A DNA stretch of 64,000 nt. Origin: Sphagnum compactum. Lineage: Eukaryota; Bryophyta; Sphagnopsida; Sphagnales. The position numbers and the translations under genes were made by a program. The notes below the pieces were generated by a model. The model saw only the letters and a program-made list of their open reading frames with translations. It ran no database searches and had not been told where the DNA came from. The DNA lies in assembly GCA_965153455.1 (NCBI GenBank), contig OZ234494.1:20274001-20338000 (forward strand), in the 5' to 3' direction. Shown here one piece after another: positions 1 through 12,772 of the stretch (positions within the stretch are counted from its first letter, which is position 1; the number at the start of each line of letters is the position of its first letter).

Positions 1-8
1 CCTATCTG

Positions 9-3000
9 ATGATAATGATGAGGATCTTCTTCGCCGCTTCTTCTTGTGGTCCGACTTTCGTTCTTGTAACAGCACTCAGCTTGTTGTTTGTCCAAGCTCC
101 ACGCTGCAGCTATGCATTGACACCAGATGGTAAGCACAGCAATAAGCACCCAATAAAGACAAAAGCAACCAAAGAAACCCAACCTTCTTTGCATGCGAAA
201 AACGAGCACATGAACAATATGATGCCACCCAAGTTTTCAGAGCTCGAGATTCTAAAGACCCACCATCATAAGATCCTGTCACTTGTATTTCCATGTTTGC
301 TTGAAGGATCTTCTGAAGAGATCAGGAGAGATGATCATGCACTCATCCTGTTTTGTTTTGTTTTCCATCAGGGGAAGCTCTTCTCTCCTTCAAACGAGGC
401 ATACAGAATGCTCATGGTGCACTGACCAGTTGGAATGAATCCGACTCTGATCCTTGCGGCTGGTCTGGGATCCAATGCAATCCAGAAAACAGGCGTGTCT
501 ATACACTGTAAGTAGTTTTTTGCTTCCCAAGTTTTTTGCTTAGTAAGTACCCTGATGGTACTGATGATCAAGGTATGTATGTATGTCTTCTTTGCAATCT
601 GTGCCAACCTGTTGCAATACTACTGGCAGCATAAAATTGTGGGGGAATTTACTTTGTGGGTAACAGAACATGATCATGATGCCAGATCTTTGCCCCATGA
701 CATGACATCTGCAGGAATCTTCCTTACCGCAGCTTAAGAGGGTTCTTATCTCCAGAGATTGGGAAGCTTGACCAGCTTCGCAGAATGTATGTTGAACACA
801 ATTCACCATTGATTTCTAGCATGTCAATCTATGTGAGACCCATATGTGTGCTTTCTTTTCTTTCTTTCTTTCACATCCATCTTCTTCTTCGCACTGAGCT
901 ACAGTCTCCTACATTGCAGATTTTTCTTGTTCATTGCAAGTTCCTTTGTGTCTTCCAGGCTTGATCCTGATTGCAACATTGTAGAGCTCTTTTCACCACG
1001 CTCTGGGCTTTTCTGTATGTTGTATTTTCAACAAGGGTTGAACCTCGATCGATTCTGCTTGCTTCTTTCATGACCCTCCTGATGATATCTCAATCTGCCA
1101 ATTTCTTGTCTAGTGGTACTGGCTTACAAACACATATATTTGGTTGAATCCAGTGGGCTTCATCGCAATGCCCTGTTTGGTCCTATCCCAACTGAGCTTG
1201 GCAACTGTACTTCACTGAAGGCACTGTAAGTTCAAACTCAAGCCAGATTTTCTTGTACCCATCCATCATGGGCATCTTCAGAAATGACTCAAAACATATG
1301 TGAAGTTTGAAGCAAGCAATTGTCAAAGATTCAGCATGGTCAAAGAGGGAAAGAAGTCCAGCATAGGACGCAACTTCTTTTGCACAATAAGAGCTCTAGA
1401 GTAGCAGTGGTGTAGGATTCCCTTGTACCCATTATGTGCACCTCTGAAACAGCTCGAAACATCTATGAAATTTTAAGCAAGCAATTGTCAAAGTTTCAGC
1501 ACCATCATCAAAGAGGGAAGAAAGTCCAGCTCAGGATGCAGCTTCTTTAGCACAATAAGTCTAGCTCTAGAGTAGTACAATGGTGTACATACTCAGAAGC
1601 TTCGAGGATCTGTGTCAATGCTGCTGCAGGTACTTGAGGGGCAACTATTTTACTGGCAACATTCCAGATGAGCTTGGACATCTACGGCATCTTAAGACCT
1701 TGTGAGTTCAACTTGTGGCTCAATCTATATGAAGCACGCCCTCTTTCACCTCCTTGTCCATTGTTGAGAGAACATAGGCGTCACTGTAATATCTGTGATG
1801 ATGATATATGATTTTGTACATGGAGTTTTGTATCCCAGGGATGTTTCAAACAATGGACTCACAGGCAGCATCCCTCAGTCTCTTGGATTCCTTCCCAACC
1901 TCTCTTTCCTGTAAGTTTGCCTTTTCTGCATCAAGTTGGAGGTCTGCCTCCTTGCACTCTTCCCACCATAAAATCCCTTATAAACCATTCTCCTTGTGGT
2001 GTGACTAACCTCTTGAAGGAAGATCATACACACCCATTGCTCAACTTTGCAAATCTCAGCAAGCACTCTAGTGTGCTCTAGCAAAACTTGCAACCAACTT
2101 GGGTTTTTGTGCTATATGTATGGGTGGGCTCTGGTTTGTCAACCACTAAGAATTCATGCTCATCACGCATGTCAGAGCAGATATTGGATGACTTTGACTG
2201 CATGATGATGCTATGAGCAGCAGAGCTTGTTCCTGAAGGGAGAGAAAGATCGAGTGGATTAAGAGATTCACTTAAAGAAACTTGGAAAGTTGCAAGCAAA
2301 CATCTACCATGCATCTATCATATCAGTATTGATTCTTGTCATCCCTGGAAAATCTGTGTTGTCCTTGCAGAAATGTTTCATTGAACTTTCTTTCGGGTGT
2401 GATCCCAGCATCGGGGAGACTGAGTAACTTCACCAGCAGCTCGTAATACCTCAACACTCCTTTTTGTATGCAACATTTGTGCTCCTTGCTCTTCAATACT
2501 GAGAAGTTTTGCTGTATAGCACATGAAACTCATGAAATTGGGCATGTACCTCCTTCAATCCCCGCCAGGTTTGCAAACAATCCAGGTCTGTGTGGACCTC
2601 AAATACACGTGGCTTGTCACCTTGTTCCAAAGACCACTACTCCAGAAAATGCAACAGCTCCAGTTTCAGTTCCAGATCTGCCTGCATTAGCAGGTATCAG
2701 ATGCAGACTTTTGTAAGATTGTTACCCTAAATTTTGAGCAGATTGTTACATACTAATCTACATCCAAGGTCAAGAGCTGAATGGAGAGAAAACTCCACTA
2801 AAACACTTGCAAAAACTGTCAGTAGAAATTCTATTGGGGCATACCCAGATGTGTGTAACGGGTTAGAAAAGTTGGGAGAGATTATGCTCTATATCAAAGC
2901 TGATGTAGACACCTGATGTGGGGAAAAATTGCAGGATGGTCAAATGTGTCAAGTTCACCAACACGATTAGCCACCAAATACTCAACTGGGATCCTGATCA

Positions 3001-5033
3001 GCACAATGAGTACTGTGGGTGGTGCAATTTTCCTTGCTGTGGTGTGCTTCTTAGGCTGGTTTCCTTACAAGAAGACCTACAAGGATCCTGAAAACGTTGC
3101 CCAAGTCATTCAGACTGAAGGTTGTGATCTGCATGCATGGTTATGTTGGTCTAGATGGAGATTTCTCCACACAACATGCAGCTAGAAATGCCTGTACACA
3201 TACATCTAGACATGAATTGGGGCAGCATGTCTGATGATCAGTCACAAAGTGACAGTAGAAGTTGAACAGAAGTGGGTGACAAGAGTTTATGTCTTGCAGG
3301 TTCAAAGTTGGTGATGTTTCATGGTGATTTGCCCTACGCATCAAGCGAGATTCTCAAACGGATAGAGGATCTTACTGATGCAGATATTATTGGTTCAGGT
3401 GGGTATGGCACTGTGTACCGCTTGGTCATGGATGATGGATGCATGTTTGCAGTGAAGAAAATTGACAAGCAGGGTGCAAGCTCAGAATGCTTGTTTGAGA
3501 GGGAGTTGGAGATCCTTGGTAGTTTCAAGCATCGGAATCTGGTCAATTTACGAGGCTACTGCTGTGCGCCTGCTGCCAACCTATTGCTGTATGACTATTT
3601 GCCAGGTGGAAGCCTTGACCACAATCTACATGGTAAGAGGAAATTGTCAAATTTCTCTTGTGGCTGATAGTACAACAGAACAATGTAGAGTTTCTTGGTA
3701 AACCTTACAATTGAGACAGGGAACCCAGGATCAGACCTTGCATCATTCCAAAGATCAGCTGCAGGGATATCCCGATTTCTGATATCAAGTCAAAAAGAAA
3801 CACATATATAGGCATTTGATGCTGGAGAAAATGCAAACTGGGCCCTCTTTCTTTCTTTGATATACCCCACCAGTCCCTTTCAAGAGCAAGCTGGGTTCCT
3901 ATTCAAGTGCCTTCATCTGTTTTGAGTGCAGAAAGGGAATCACATGAGGAGTTGCTGAGCTGGGCTGATCGCATGAAGATAGCCACCGGTGCTGCTCGTG
4001 GATTGGCCTATTTGCACCATGACTGCTGCCCCCGCATCATTCACCGGGACATCAAATCCAGCAATATTCTTCTGGATGCTAGACTGGAGCCTTATGTATC
4101 TGATTTTGGACTGGCCAAGCTGTTGGATGATGATGACTCTCATGTGACCACCATTGTTGCTGGCACTTTTGGGTACTTGGCTCCAGGTGGATTATTCTCC
4201 AAAACCAAGTCTTCCAATTTGTACAGTTGGACCAGTGAGTACCTAAATCATCAGGTTGCAGACCATTGTTTTGGTGGCAGAAGCTGTCAAAATGATCACT
4301 ATTGAAACCAGCATGTATTTTATTTTAGCACATTAGGAGGTCCTTGCTAACAATGTCTGTTGTTGACTGGTTTGGTTGTACTTCCAGAGTACATGCAAAG
4401 TGGGCGAGCAACAGAGAAGGGAGATGTTTACAGCTATGGTGTTATGTTGCTGGAGCTGATTAGTGGCAAGAGACCCACTGATCCTTCTCTTATGAACCAG
4501 GGGATGAATCTGGTGGGATGGGTGAGTCATAGCCTCAACCTCACCTTGGGCACAATTTTATGCCAACAATGCCCTTTTAAACTTCTTCATGTGTCTTATC
4601 AGTTGCAAGAAAAGGGTCATAACTTAAATCACTAGTGGCAAGTCTTAAGTTTGCATGATCAAAACATATTTGTTAATCTCAAATACAAAGTTAGTTTTCT
4701 GAAGTGAACTGTTGCAGCCCACAACACAAGATTCATAAAAAAATGAGACCCAACAATGACACTAGTGACTGTTTGTATTAGGCAACTTCATGCATCAGAC
4801 AAAATCGACATCTTGAGCTAGTCGACAGGAGATGCTCAGAGGGAATTCCCCAAGAGCACTTGGAGGCTGTGCTGCACATTGCCGCTAGGTGCATTGCCCC
4901 AATGCCCGACGAGCGACCCACCATGGACCAGGTTGTGCAGATGCTGCAACTGGACACATTATCTCCCTGCCTGAGTGAGCTCAGCATTTTCCACAGCTCC
5001 CCACTGTCTGATCCTGAGTGTTGTGGTCGGTAA
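9..5033 (+). CDS. FEI: LRR receptor-like kinase, FEI1/FEI2 clade, complete, 13 exons
   Basis: Exons 9-129, 372-507, 715-786, 1154-1225, 1630-1701, 1839-1910, 2371-2442, 2569-2693, 2935-3120, 3300-3632, 3932-4186, 4388-4521 and 4782-5033 join in frame to 633 residues. Residues 1 to about 37 look like a signal peptide. Five LRRs (about 86-206) each sit on a 72-nt exon. One membrane segment spans about 267-290. The kinase has its Gly loop at 341-346, Lys362, HRD 458-460, DFG 478-480 and APE 504-506, so it should be an active RD kinase. The juxtamembrane [10 protein letters not shown] and the tail layout match Arabidopsis FEI1/FEI2 (LRR XIII), which act at the plasma membrane in cell-wall synthesis; that role is inferred from family. 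Met codons at 9, 15 and 18 could each start, and sequence upstream of the window is not visible. Confidence 0.93.
1252..1592. repeat. 170-bp tandem duplication inside a receptor-kinase intron
   Basis: Two diverged direct copies, about 1252-1421 and 1422-1592, lie in the intron between the second and third LRR exons. Both start with CTTGTACCCAT and share AAGCAAGCAATTGTCAAAG and GCACAATAAG. The copies contain no LRR coding sequence, so this is intron growth rather than exon duplication. Confidence 0.85.
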
Positions 5034-5401
5034 GACAAGTCACTCACTTTTGTACAGAAGTAACAACACCCAACTCCTTTTGCCTAGATAATTGTCCCCT
5101 ATTGGGATTTACATGTTGCAATCCTGGACTGTGATTCAAACCCACAAGCATCATGGGGCTTGGCAAATTCCAGACTGAATTTCATTCCATGGGATAAAGT
5201 GGGAAAACCATAGTATTTCACACCCACATTGACTTAACCTCTGTATTTCTGATACAATTCAGAGATGGATTGGAGCTTGTGAGTAGGGGAAGTCCAAGAC
5301 CCAAAACCCAAAACCCAATTTTGCGAGCGTAATGTTCCACAGTGCTTTTCCCATGTTGATGGATGTTATATGGGAACAGCCATATCAATCTATCTTTCTA
5401 G

Positions 5402-5437
5402 ATGTACACTATATTTTCTTGTGTGCAGCAGATACAC

Positions 5438-5469
<32 letters not shown>

Positions 5470-5725
5470 CTAGGAAGGCTTGTCATAATTGGAGTAAATT
5501 GTTCACAGGTTATGAGGTGTTGTTGTGTTTTCTCTAAGTGGAAGCTTTCTCGAAGTCGGAAGTAAACACTGTTACCAACATTGTTGAGTTTAGATGAGTT
5601 GTTATGGAGGCGATTTCTTTTCAGCCTGTGGAATACATCATTTAGCACCGTCAAGATGGAGATTGGAAGCAAGTTTTCTTCCTCTGTTGTGTGTATGTAC
5701 ACTATCTTTTCTTGTGTGTGCAGCA
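5402..5725. repeat. Pair of short direct repeats about 290 bp apart
   Basis: The block TGTACACTAT, TTTTCTTGTGTG, CAGCAGA occurs at about 5402-5433 and again at about 5694-5725 with few changes. The first copy abuts the GA microsatellite. This is probably a small local duplication. Confidence 0.75.
5443..5469. repeat. GA dinucleotide microsatellite
   Basis: About 13 uninterrupted GA units directly follow a TACACTATATTTTCTTGTG block in the probable 3' flank of the kinase gene. Confidence 0.95.
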
Positions 5726-7610
5726 GAGAAATAGTTGGTTTGAGATGGAACTAGTTTGGATTACTTTGTGTTGCACATAGTAAACAACACATTGTATTGT
5801 AGATACTAGATAAACCATCTGTTGGGAGGACATCTTTTGGCATGTTGATGAGTTTTATTTTTTCTTGTGAAATTTTGTTGGGATCCTGTTGTTTTTGCTT
5901 TCTATGGATAATTTATATATGAAAAAATTCTGAAGTTGATACATGTGTAAATCTACTTACACATGTTGATGGCAAATCCATACATCATACATATCTCTAA
6001 AGAAATGGAAAAAATGAAATGGCCATCTTGTAGCAGTGAGAATGAAATTGTCTATTTTGTGACATATATCATATAATTGTCATATAATGTGAAAAGGTTA
6101 ATGCTTTTTTCTTGGAAGCATAGCCTAGCCAGCCTTTTTTCTTGTGCGATATTTTTGGATTTTTTGGGTCACATATTCAATGCTTTTTTCAAAAAAAAAA
6201 ATGTCAAAATTTGGGAAAAAAAATAAATCTAAAAAATCAATAGATTTTACACATGGTTCAAGTAGGTAGCCAAAAATATATAAGGATGTTTAAATGTTTT
6301 TTCATTTCATATCTTTTAACATCCAAATTTGGCTTTTGGATGGTGGCTTTTATTTCATATTTAATAAGCAAATTTGGCTAAATTGGGTAGTGGATGATTG
6401 TCACCTCATCTACATCACAAAATTGGAAAAGAAACACCGAGCCTAGCACTACAAGCTAATGTGATTTTTCTCACAGAAAAAGTTGCAATTTATGACACAT
6501 GTGAGGTGAACCAAAGTGAAGGGCTTGTTAGAGTCAAGGGGGGTTACTGTGGCCGTTAAGTAAGTCATGGAGACAAAGTTACATTGCTACACATGCAACT
6601 ATATTTTCAGTATGTATGTCCAGTATATGACAAATTTTAAAAAAAATTGAAAAATATAATAATGTCATTATGAAAAAATGAACTATTTTCTTGAAAAAAA
6701 TTACTTAATTAGGTATTTGTTTTTACAATGACAAATCTAAGGCTAGGATATGTTAGTTGACATGGACATATGATTGAATACATGATCATTAATGAATTCA
6801 TTTATCTAAGTAGATGAACTTTTTATATGTAATTGCAAAAAAGTTTTACAAGGAAAATAAAAATTTCTTTTGCAAAAACACTAGCGCAACACTAGCTCAT
6901 ATGTGGCCTTGTCTCATCATATATGATTGTTAATACTTTGTTTGGTACTTGTCCACAATTTATGAAAGAATGTATATTGTTGTTGACGAGAAAATAGTTG
7001 AAATCTCGATCGAAGGAATGCTTAATGAACATTGTCCCCCATGGTGTAATTTGTTTAAATGTGGTTTTTTTTACCATAAGAGTCAAATTATTGTAAGCTT
7101 GTTTTGGCTATTGCCAAATCTCATAAGGAGAAATCTAGGCTACCTTCTACTAAAACATGGAGAGATTAATTTAATTAGTAATCACTTGTGAGGTGATTGA
7201 ACCTTTTGAATTGCCCATTATAGCACAAGTGGCCTACTTACAAAAACAAATACATTAGTTCAATACAAAACCACCTTCAACTTTCAAGTCAAAATAGAAC
7301 TTGGAAATAGAAGGTTGAATAAGAAGTGGCATCCATTTGGGATCACCATTTCACTTACCCAAAAACCCAGAAATTGTTTAGAGTTCATAAACAAATGAAC
7401 ACAAAAAGGATAGTTGTTAATTAGAAGTGGTCATTAATGTCCATTATATATGGATTCACCATCTCCCATACAAAAAAAACGAACAAACCTTTGCAAATTG
7501 TAACTTGCAAGGATGCCAACACCTAGGGATAATTCCAACTTCCAATTTGCATCAATAAATTGTTAAATTGAGAGCCTAAACTCTCGACACACCATATTGA
7601 AGGCGTTATG

Positions 7611-9967
7611 CCCACCACTACTTGAATGTTTTCACATATGGAAAATTATGCAAAGTATAAAACTTCTAAAATAACATTCTGACAACTAATCCCAAGTTGG
7701 TTGTTAGTCGATTGTGCATCTTGGATTTGTAGAATGCCAAGGCATTAAAGCATCATTCATCCTCCACATTATCAAGGACTTGTATTGTGGCAATTTTTGC
7801 CAATTTGAAATAGTGTGGAAAAAAACAAGTAAGTAATTTGGATGTTGAAAGAGTGTGCCAAAGATGCGTCTAAGGATTCACATCAATTGGCTTAGCAATT
7901 GCAGCTCATGATTTGATTCATGGCCAACTTGAACATAAATTGTTCAATGTTAAGGGAAAATGTTGACAATACTTCAAAAACCCATACATCACTATTGGCC
8001 AGCTTTTTGGGGTTGCAAAATGCAACTTTAATCACATCCAAATGCTTGCTAAAACTTTCATTTACATCACACTATAGCCAATATTGTGGGTACACCACAC
8101 CCAAATTGTCCATGACATCATGAGCAAGGGATTTCACCACATTAATGCAAATCAGACTCCCCCCCTTCCAAATTCCAAATAAACAAAATTGAAAAAAAAA
8201 AAGTTAATGTTAGGGTTGAACCTGCACATTCTGCTTCCACTTGCATGATGGCTATAACATACACCTCTTTGGTCACATATGAAACCACACCAGTCTAACA
8301 AGATCAGTAACCCAGATGTGTTGTTGGTTCACATCAAAAGCTAGATGTTCCAAACTAGAGTTCAAATCTAACATCTAGCGCATGATTACGGAATGATGTG
8401 TATAAGCCAATTGAGCTTTGTAACTTGTAAATGCATTAGGCTTAAGCCTCATGTTTTAGTCTGTATATTGTTCAAAGATCTCCCCTTGACATACCTTTGT
8501 TGCTACCACAAAATCATAGAAAAAAACATCACAAAACTAGCTGAATTTAATTAGGTTGTGGATTACTTGCAACAAGCCCTAGTAAAATCTGCACATCACA
8601 AAAAAGCTCAAAATTTGCCTTGGTTTTGTCATTGGTAGGATCATCAAGGGCCATCTTCATCAACAAAGTTCTATACTCCACCATCACATGTTGGGTAGGG
8701 GACAACAAAAATATCTAACGAATTTTCACATTTTTCAAAATCTTTGCCCCCTTCATTTCCATAAATTCCATAAGCTTCATAAATTCCAAATGCATTTTAA
8801 GGCTTTTGGAAAAATAATTATACAAGGATTAGAATAATCCTTCAATTCTATTCGCCATCTACAATGCAACAAAGTTTAAATCGTCAAATTGGTTTTGTGA
8901 GCCATGCAATGAACCCCCATGGAAATGTGGAGCCCACCCATTAGAAATTTTTTGAGTAACATTCGACCTAGTGCCTTCAAAAACAAAAACCCCATTTGCA
9001 TTAAATGTCATAAAGTTCCTACCAATCAAATCTTTCGTTAAACCTCTTTCATGCATCAAGGCTTGCATGAGGACTTGAGTGAGGTTATCAACATTTGATC
9101 CCAACACCACACACTCAAGGGAAAGAAGGATTGGTATCCGCAACTAATTTTGAACCACATAAACATGAATTGAAAGCCAACTTTGATTGTCAATGGTATT
9201 AACCTCATCACAAGTAAATGAAATGAATCGCGCTACTCCAACAATAGATTTAGTGGCCTCTAAAACAATGCCATGCATGTGTTGAGCCATAGCCCAACTT
9301 GCTAAATTTGTCCAATGCATTCTTAGGTTCTCCTCGAGACCCAAAAAATCAAACAACTCTGTGTGAGCCTTGTACTCAAGCATTGGTTGACCATGTTTTA
9401 CTGTGTGGAATAATCTGTCAAACTAAACCAGTTTCTTACGTTTTTCATTAGCTAGCCTAATAATAATTTGTTGCAAAACAGACTCCCTCCCTTTGCAAGC
9501 ATAAAGAACTAAATTTTTGTTGTGCTTATAATCATTGTTGGTATACTATTCACCTTTTTTCACCCCCTTCATATTTCTTTAAGCCTTCCTTCGATCGGTG
9601 TGTTTATGGAGTGAGTCTCATTTTGGAACCAACAACTTATTTTTATGCTCAACTTCTAAGCATACTTTGTGTTTCACAAGGTGCAACAACTGTCAACACC
9701 CATCTGCAACTCAGACCAAGGCAACTCAGCTGCCCAAGAAACTTGAAATTTTCTCTTTGACTCATAATCACGTGTTTTGTTAACTTTCTGTTCCAAGACC
9801 TCTACTAGAACTTGAGGCCTTTCTATTGAATTAATGCCAAGACTTGGATTGTTTGTAGGAAAACTTGAACATAAACAAATGACAAGCACATCAGTGACAA
9901 CTTGCTTACCTTTTGAGGCAACAAGTTCATGTTTGGATTGAGTTTCACTTCTACTATTAGAAGCCAC
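7611..9967 (-). pseudogene. Decayed hAT-like transposase
   Basis: Read on the minus strand, conserved pieces appear in the right order but in changing frames. There is an N-terminal part with SWAAELPWSEL and KVCLEVEHKNKLLVPK (about 9590-9740), then a core with MLEYKAHTELFDFL, WAMAQHMHG and ISFTCDEVNTIDNQSW (9144-9383). It continues as RIPILLSLE and a frameshifted block that should read GVHCMAHKTNL (8859-9140). Next come HLEFMKL and KGAKILKNVK (about 8700-8800), VVYPQYWL (about 8090), and a hAT-dimerisation-like tail with FKLAKIATIQVL and NFPYVKTFK (about 7611-7820). Many stops and frameshifts show it is dead. Assignment to the hAT superfamily rests on recognised sequence pattern. I could not define terminal inverted repeats or an 8-bp target duplication. 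Confidence 0.8.
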
Positions 9968-11820
9968 ATTAGAGTCAACAAGAGGGGCACCATTGCTAGG
10001 GTTGTAAGAGGTGTAAAAAACATTTGAATTTGATTTTTGGGGGTGATTTACGGGGAGGCATCTTTAAATAAAGTGTCCAGACACACTAAGGTTCATAGCA
10101 ACTGCATAATGCAATCTAAATAGAAGATGCAGAAGAACATAGTGAAACCACAAAAGTAAACAACGTAGTGGACAAGTGTGCAATGCACGTTGTAGAACCA
10201 CATAAACAAAAGAACCTTGAAAACATGAGAAAAATCACAAAACCAAAAAAACCTTGATAGTAGTAGAACCTTGAAAGCTTAAGAAGTTCAAAACCAATTT
10301 TTTTTCAAAAGAGCTACAAAAGTGGATGAACTACAACAAGAGAAGATCTATAGAACATAAGAATCTTGAAAAGCAATATATAACTTGCATTTGATTTGCA
10401 AATTGGAATGCTGCACAATGCATATGTGCACCATATGCAAATGATTAAACATGTAGATACATACCTAAAATAAAAAAATGATGAAAAAATTGCATCTATT
10501 GTGTTGTGTTGAAGTCGACCACTGAGCTTCCAAGCTACACTTTCCAATCTCAAGATCCAATGTTGTTTGCAAATCCATCGCCATAAATCATGATCACGAT
10601 TCTATTGTACTTTGAGCATTTGCAAAAAATGAACATTGTAATTGTCATCTCGAGTCTCTCAAGCTATTACTATTAATTATAATGAGGCTTGAACGCTCTT
10701 GAACAAGCATTCAGAAGTTAGAAGCACAAAACCCTAAATCTTGAAAGCACAAGGATAGTTGCAAGTTGCAACATAAAGATGATGTGCACAAAATCAAGAC
10801 TTATGAAACCAAGAAACTTCAATGTGATTTGCTCATAAACACATGACAAAGTGTAAATTTTAACATCAAGATTCAAACTTTGGAAAACTCCAAAATCACA
10901 TAATGTAAGTTTGTAACATATGAACCTTCAAACCTCTAGCGAATCCGAATACTAAACAAGAAGAAAAGTGGTGAAAATTTTAAGGCATGAGGGGAAAGGT
11001 TTGGCAAACGACCTAGATTGAAGGAGGAAAAAAGTGGTGATTATCTGATGGTCAAGATATACACATAGGGTCAATGTTAGGTTCCTTTTAGGGCAATTTG
11101 GTGACTAGTCATCGCTATGCACTCACGAGAAAGGCAAAAAGTTTCCAAATTCTATACAATTTTTAGTGACCTTTTAGGATGTCATGATGCTTTTAGGCGA
11201 AAAGTTCCATATTTCACCCTTGAAATCCAAGCTTATAGGTGGCCGACACTAAATTTTTGGAGAAATTTGGCGATTTTTCAACAGGAAAAAAAAACACTGA
11301 TGTGCATATGAAATTTACATTTAACAAATTTTGTGCCACATATGGACTTTTTTTGCTAATTCTTTTCCTAACGAAGAGCAGTCCAAATGTGCATATACTA
11401 AAAAAGTTTAGTATTATTGAATAATCCAAAATTGAACATGCCCAAAACAAAAGTTCCTTGAACAAACAGGATTGAATTTAAACTAATGAACTTTGCGGGA
11501 AATAAAATATTGCCTTAAAAAGGCCTTGTTTCAATTCCTATTGGAAGAAGTTTGAGTTGTACTAAAGTCAAAAGGTATTATTACTATTATTATTATTTGT
11601 TTTTTTGTTTTTGGCTATCCTGGAGTGCAAACTGCAAAAGTTGGGGTGACCAAAAGAGGCCTAGAGAGGGCGCTTGGGCAGGGTTTTTTTCCCTCCAATT
11701 TTGTGATATTGAAAATTTGGTGAAAATTTCCCAATAAATAGCAAAACTTGTCAGGTTTACATTAGAGAAACAAAAACTTTCCCAATTTTCTTGTCAAAAA
11801 AGCTACAAAATTTGCCCGAA
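9968..11820. other. Intergenic DNA upstream of the decayed transposase
   Basis: AT-rich sequence probably includes the 5' part of the hAT element, whose border I could not place. No other gene, RNA gene or array is visible. Short open frames here have no recognisable motif. Confidence 0.5.
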
Positions 11821-11825
11821 AAAAT

Positions 11826-12118
11826 GGTGTTTTTTGAGCCAAAGTGGTGATCATCCATCAGAAGATGAAGAAAATGTGATGATCATCCCTGAAAAACATT
11901 TAGGCAAATCTGGCTATGAAGTACAAAACTTTAATCAACCTTCTATATTTTTGGCTACACAGTGAAAACCAAATATTAAAATCTGTACATTTTTACTATT
12001 TTTTTCCCTCACTACTGGCGATTGAAGGCCTCCAAAAATCACTTCATTTTCGAATTTCGAAATTTCAAATTTCGCTTTTTGTCGACATTTCGCCAATAAA
12101 AAAAGAAGCCCCCGGTAC
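11826..12118. repeat. Dispersed repeat (GCCAAA...TTTCGCC family), copy 1
   Basis: This copy starts near GAGCCAAAGTGG. It contains TTTTTGGCTACA, GTGAAAACCAAA and CACTACTGGCGATTGAAGG, and ends at CATTTCGCC followed by an A-rich tract. It aligns along its whole length with the copy at about 12,421-12,690, with clear divergence. No coding capacity is seen. Confidence 0.8.
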
Positions 12119-12133
12119 GTACTGAAAGAGGCC

Positions 12134-12368
12134 GAACGAGGTCCTTTAAAGTTATGGACGAAGTGGCTCGTTCGAACGAGGTCCCTTGAAGTTCTGGACC
12201 TCGTCTGGGGACCTGAAGAAGTGGCCGAACGAGGTCTCTTGGAAGCTCTGGACCTCGTCTGGGGACCTGAAGAAGTGACCGAACGAGGCCCCTTGAACCT
12301 ATGGACCTCATCAGGGGACCTGAAGAAGTGGCCAAACGAGGGTTATGGACCTCGTCTGGGAACCTGAA
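12134..12368. repeat. GC-rich tandem array, unit about 53 bp, four to five copies
   Basis: GAACGAGG-type unit starts fall at 12134, 12174, 12227, 12281 and (changed) 12334. A typical unit carries GAACGAGGTCC, then TTCTGGACCTCGTCTGGGG and ACCTGAAGAAGTGG. GAGGTCC and GGACCTC within a unit are complementary, so each unit can form a small hairpin. The array is much more GC-rich than its surroundings. An open frame of about 200 codons on the minus strand crosses it but is explained by the repeat. Confidence 0.9.
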
Positions 12369-12420
12369 AAACAACAAAGAGAGAGAAGTCAGGAGTCCCA
12401 GTGTTTTTTTAGGAATGTTT

Positions 12421-12690
12421 TGTTTGTAGCCAAAGTGGCTATCACATATAGGAACAAGTAGAAAAAATGGCGATATTTGTAGGAAGGTGTAGCCAAATCT
12501 GGCCATAAACCAGAAAGACAGTATGAATCTTTTAATCGTCCTTCTATAGTTTTGGCTACAGAATGAAAACCAAAAATATAATTCTGGCGATTTGTACTTT
12601 CTTTTTCCCCTCATTTCTGGCGGCTGAAAACCTTCAAATATCACTTCTTTTTCGAATTTTTAAAAAAAATAAAAAAAAGTTTCGCCAGAA
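12421..12690. repeat. Dispersed repeat (GCCAAA...TTTCGCC family), copy 2
   Basis: This copy has the same order of blocks as copy 1: TGTAGCCAAAGTGGC, CCTTCTATAGTTTTGGCTAC, TGAAAACCAAA, CATTTCTGGCGGCTGAAAA, TTCTTTTTCGAA and GTTTCGCC. It ends about 80 bases before the start codon of the downstream gene, so it lies in that gene's promoter or 5' leader. Confidence 0.8.
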
Positions 12691-12772
12691 AAAGAAAATG
12701 CTGGGACTCAGGACCAAGAGAGAAAAGAGAGACAAGAGAGAGACGGAGTGTGTGTGAAGCTCCTCAGCAGCC

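Larger units (their letters stand above)
5034..7610. other. 3' flank of the kinase gene and AT-rich intergenic DNA
   Basis: The first few hundred bases are probably 3' untranslated sequence of the kinase gene. They hold a GA microsatellite and a 30-bp direct repeat, listed separately. From about 5,800 the DNA becomes AT-rich with A and T runs (for example near 6,190) and no open frame resembling a protein. It runs into the 3' end of the decayed transposase on the other strand. Confidence 0.6.

Noticed and set aside
12039-12644. 201-codon minus-strand open frame
   Set aside because: It runs through the 53-bp tandem array and parts of both flanking repeats; its Arg/Pro-rich middle is just the repeat translated.
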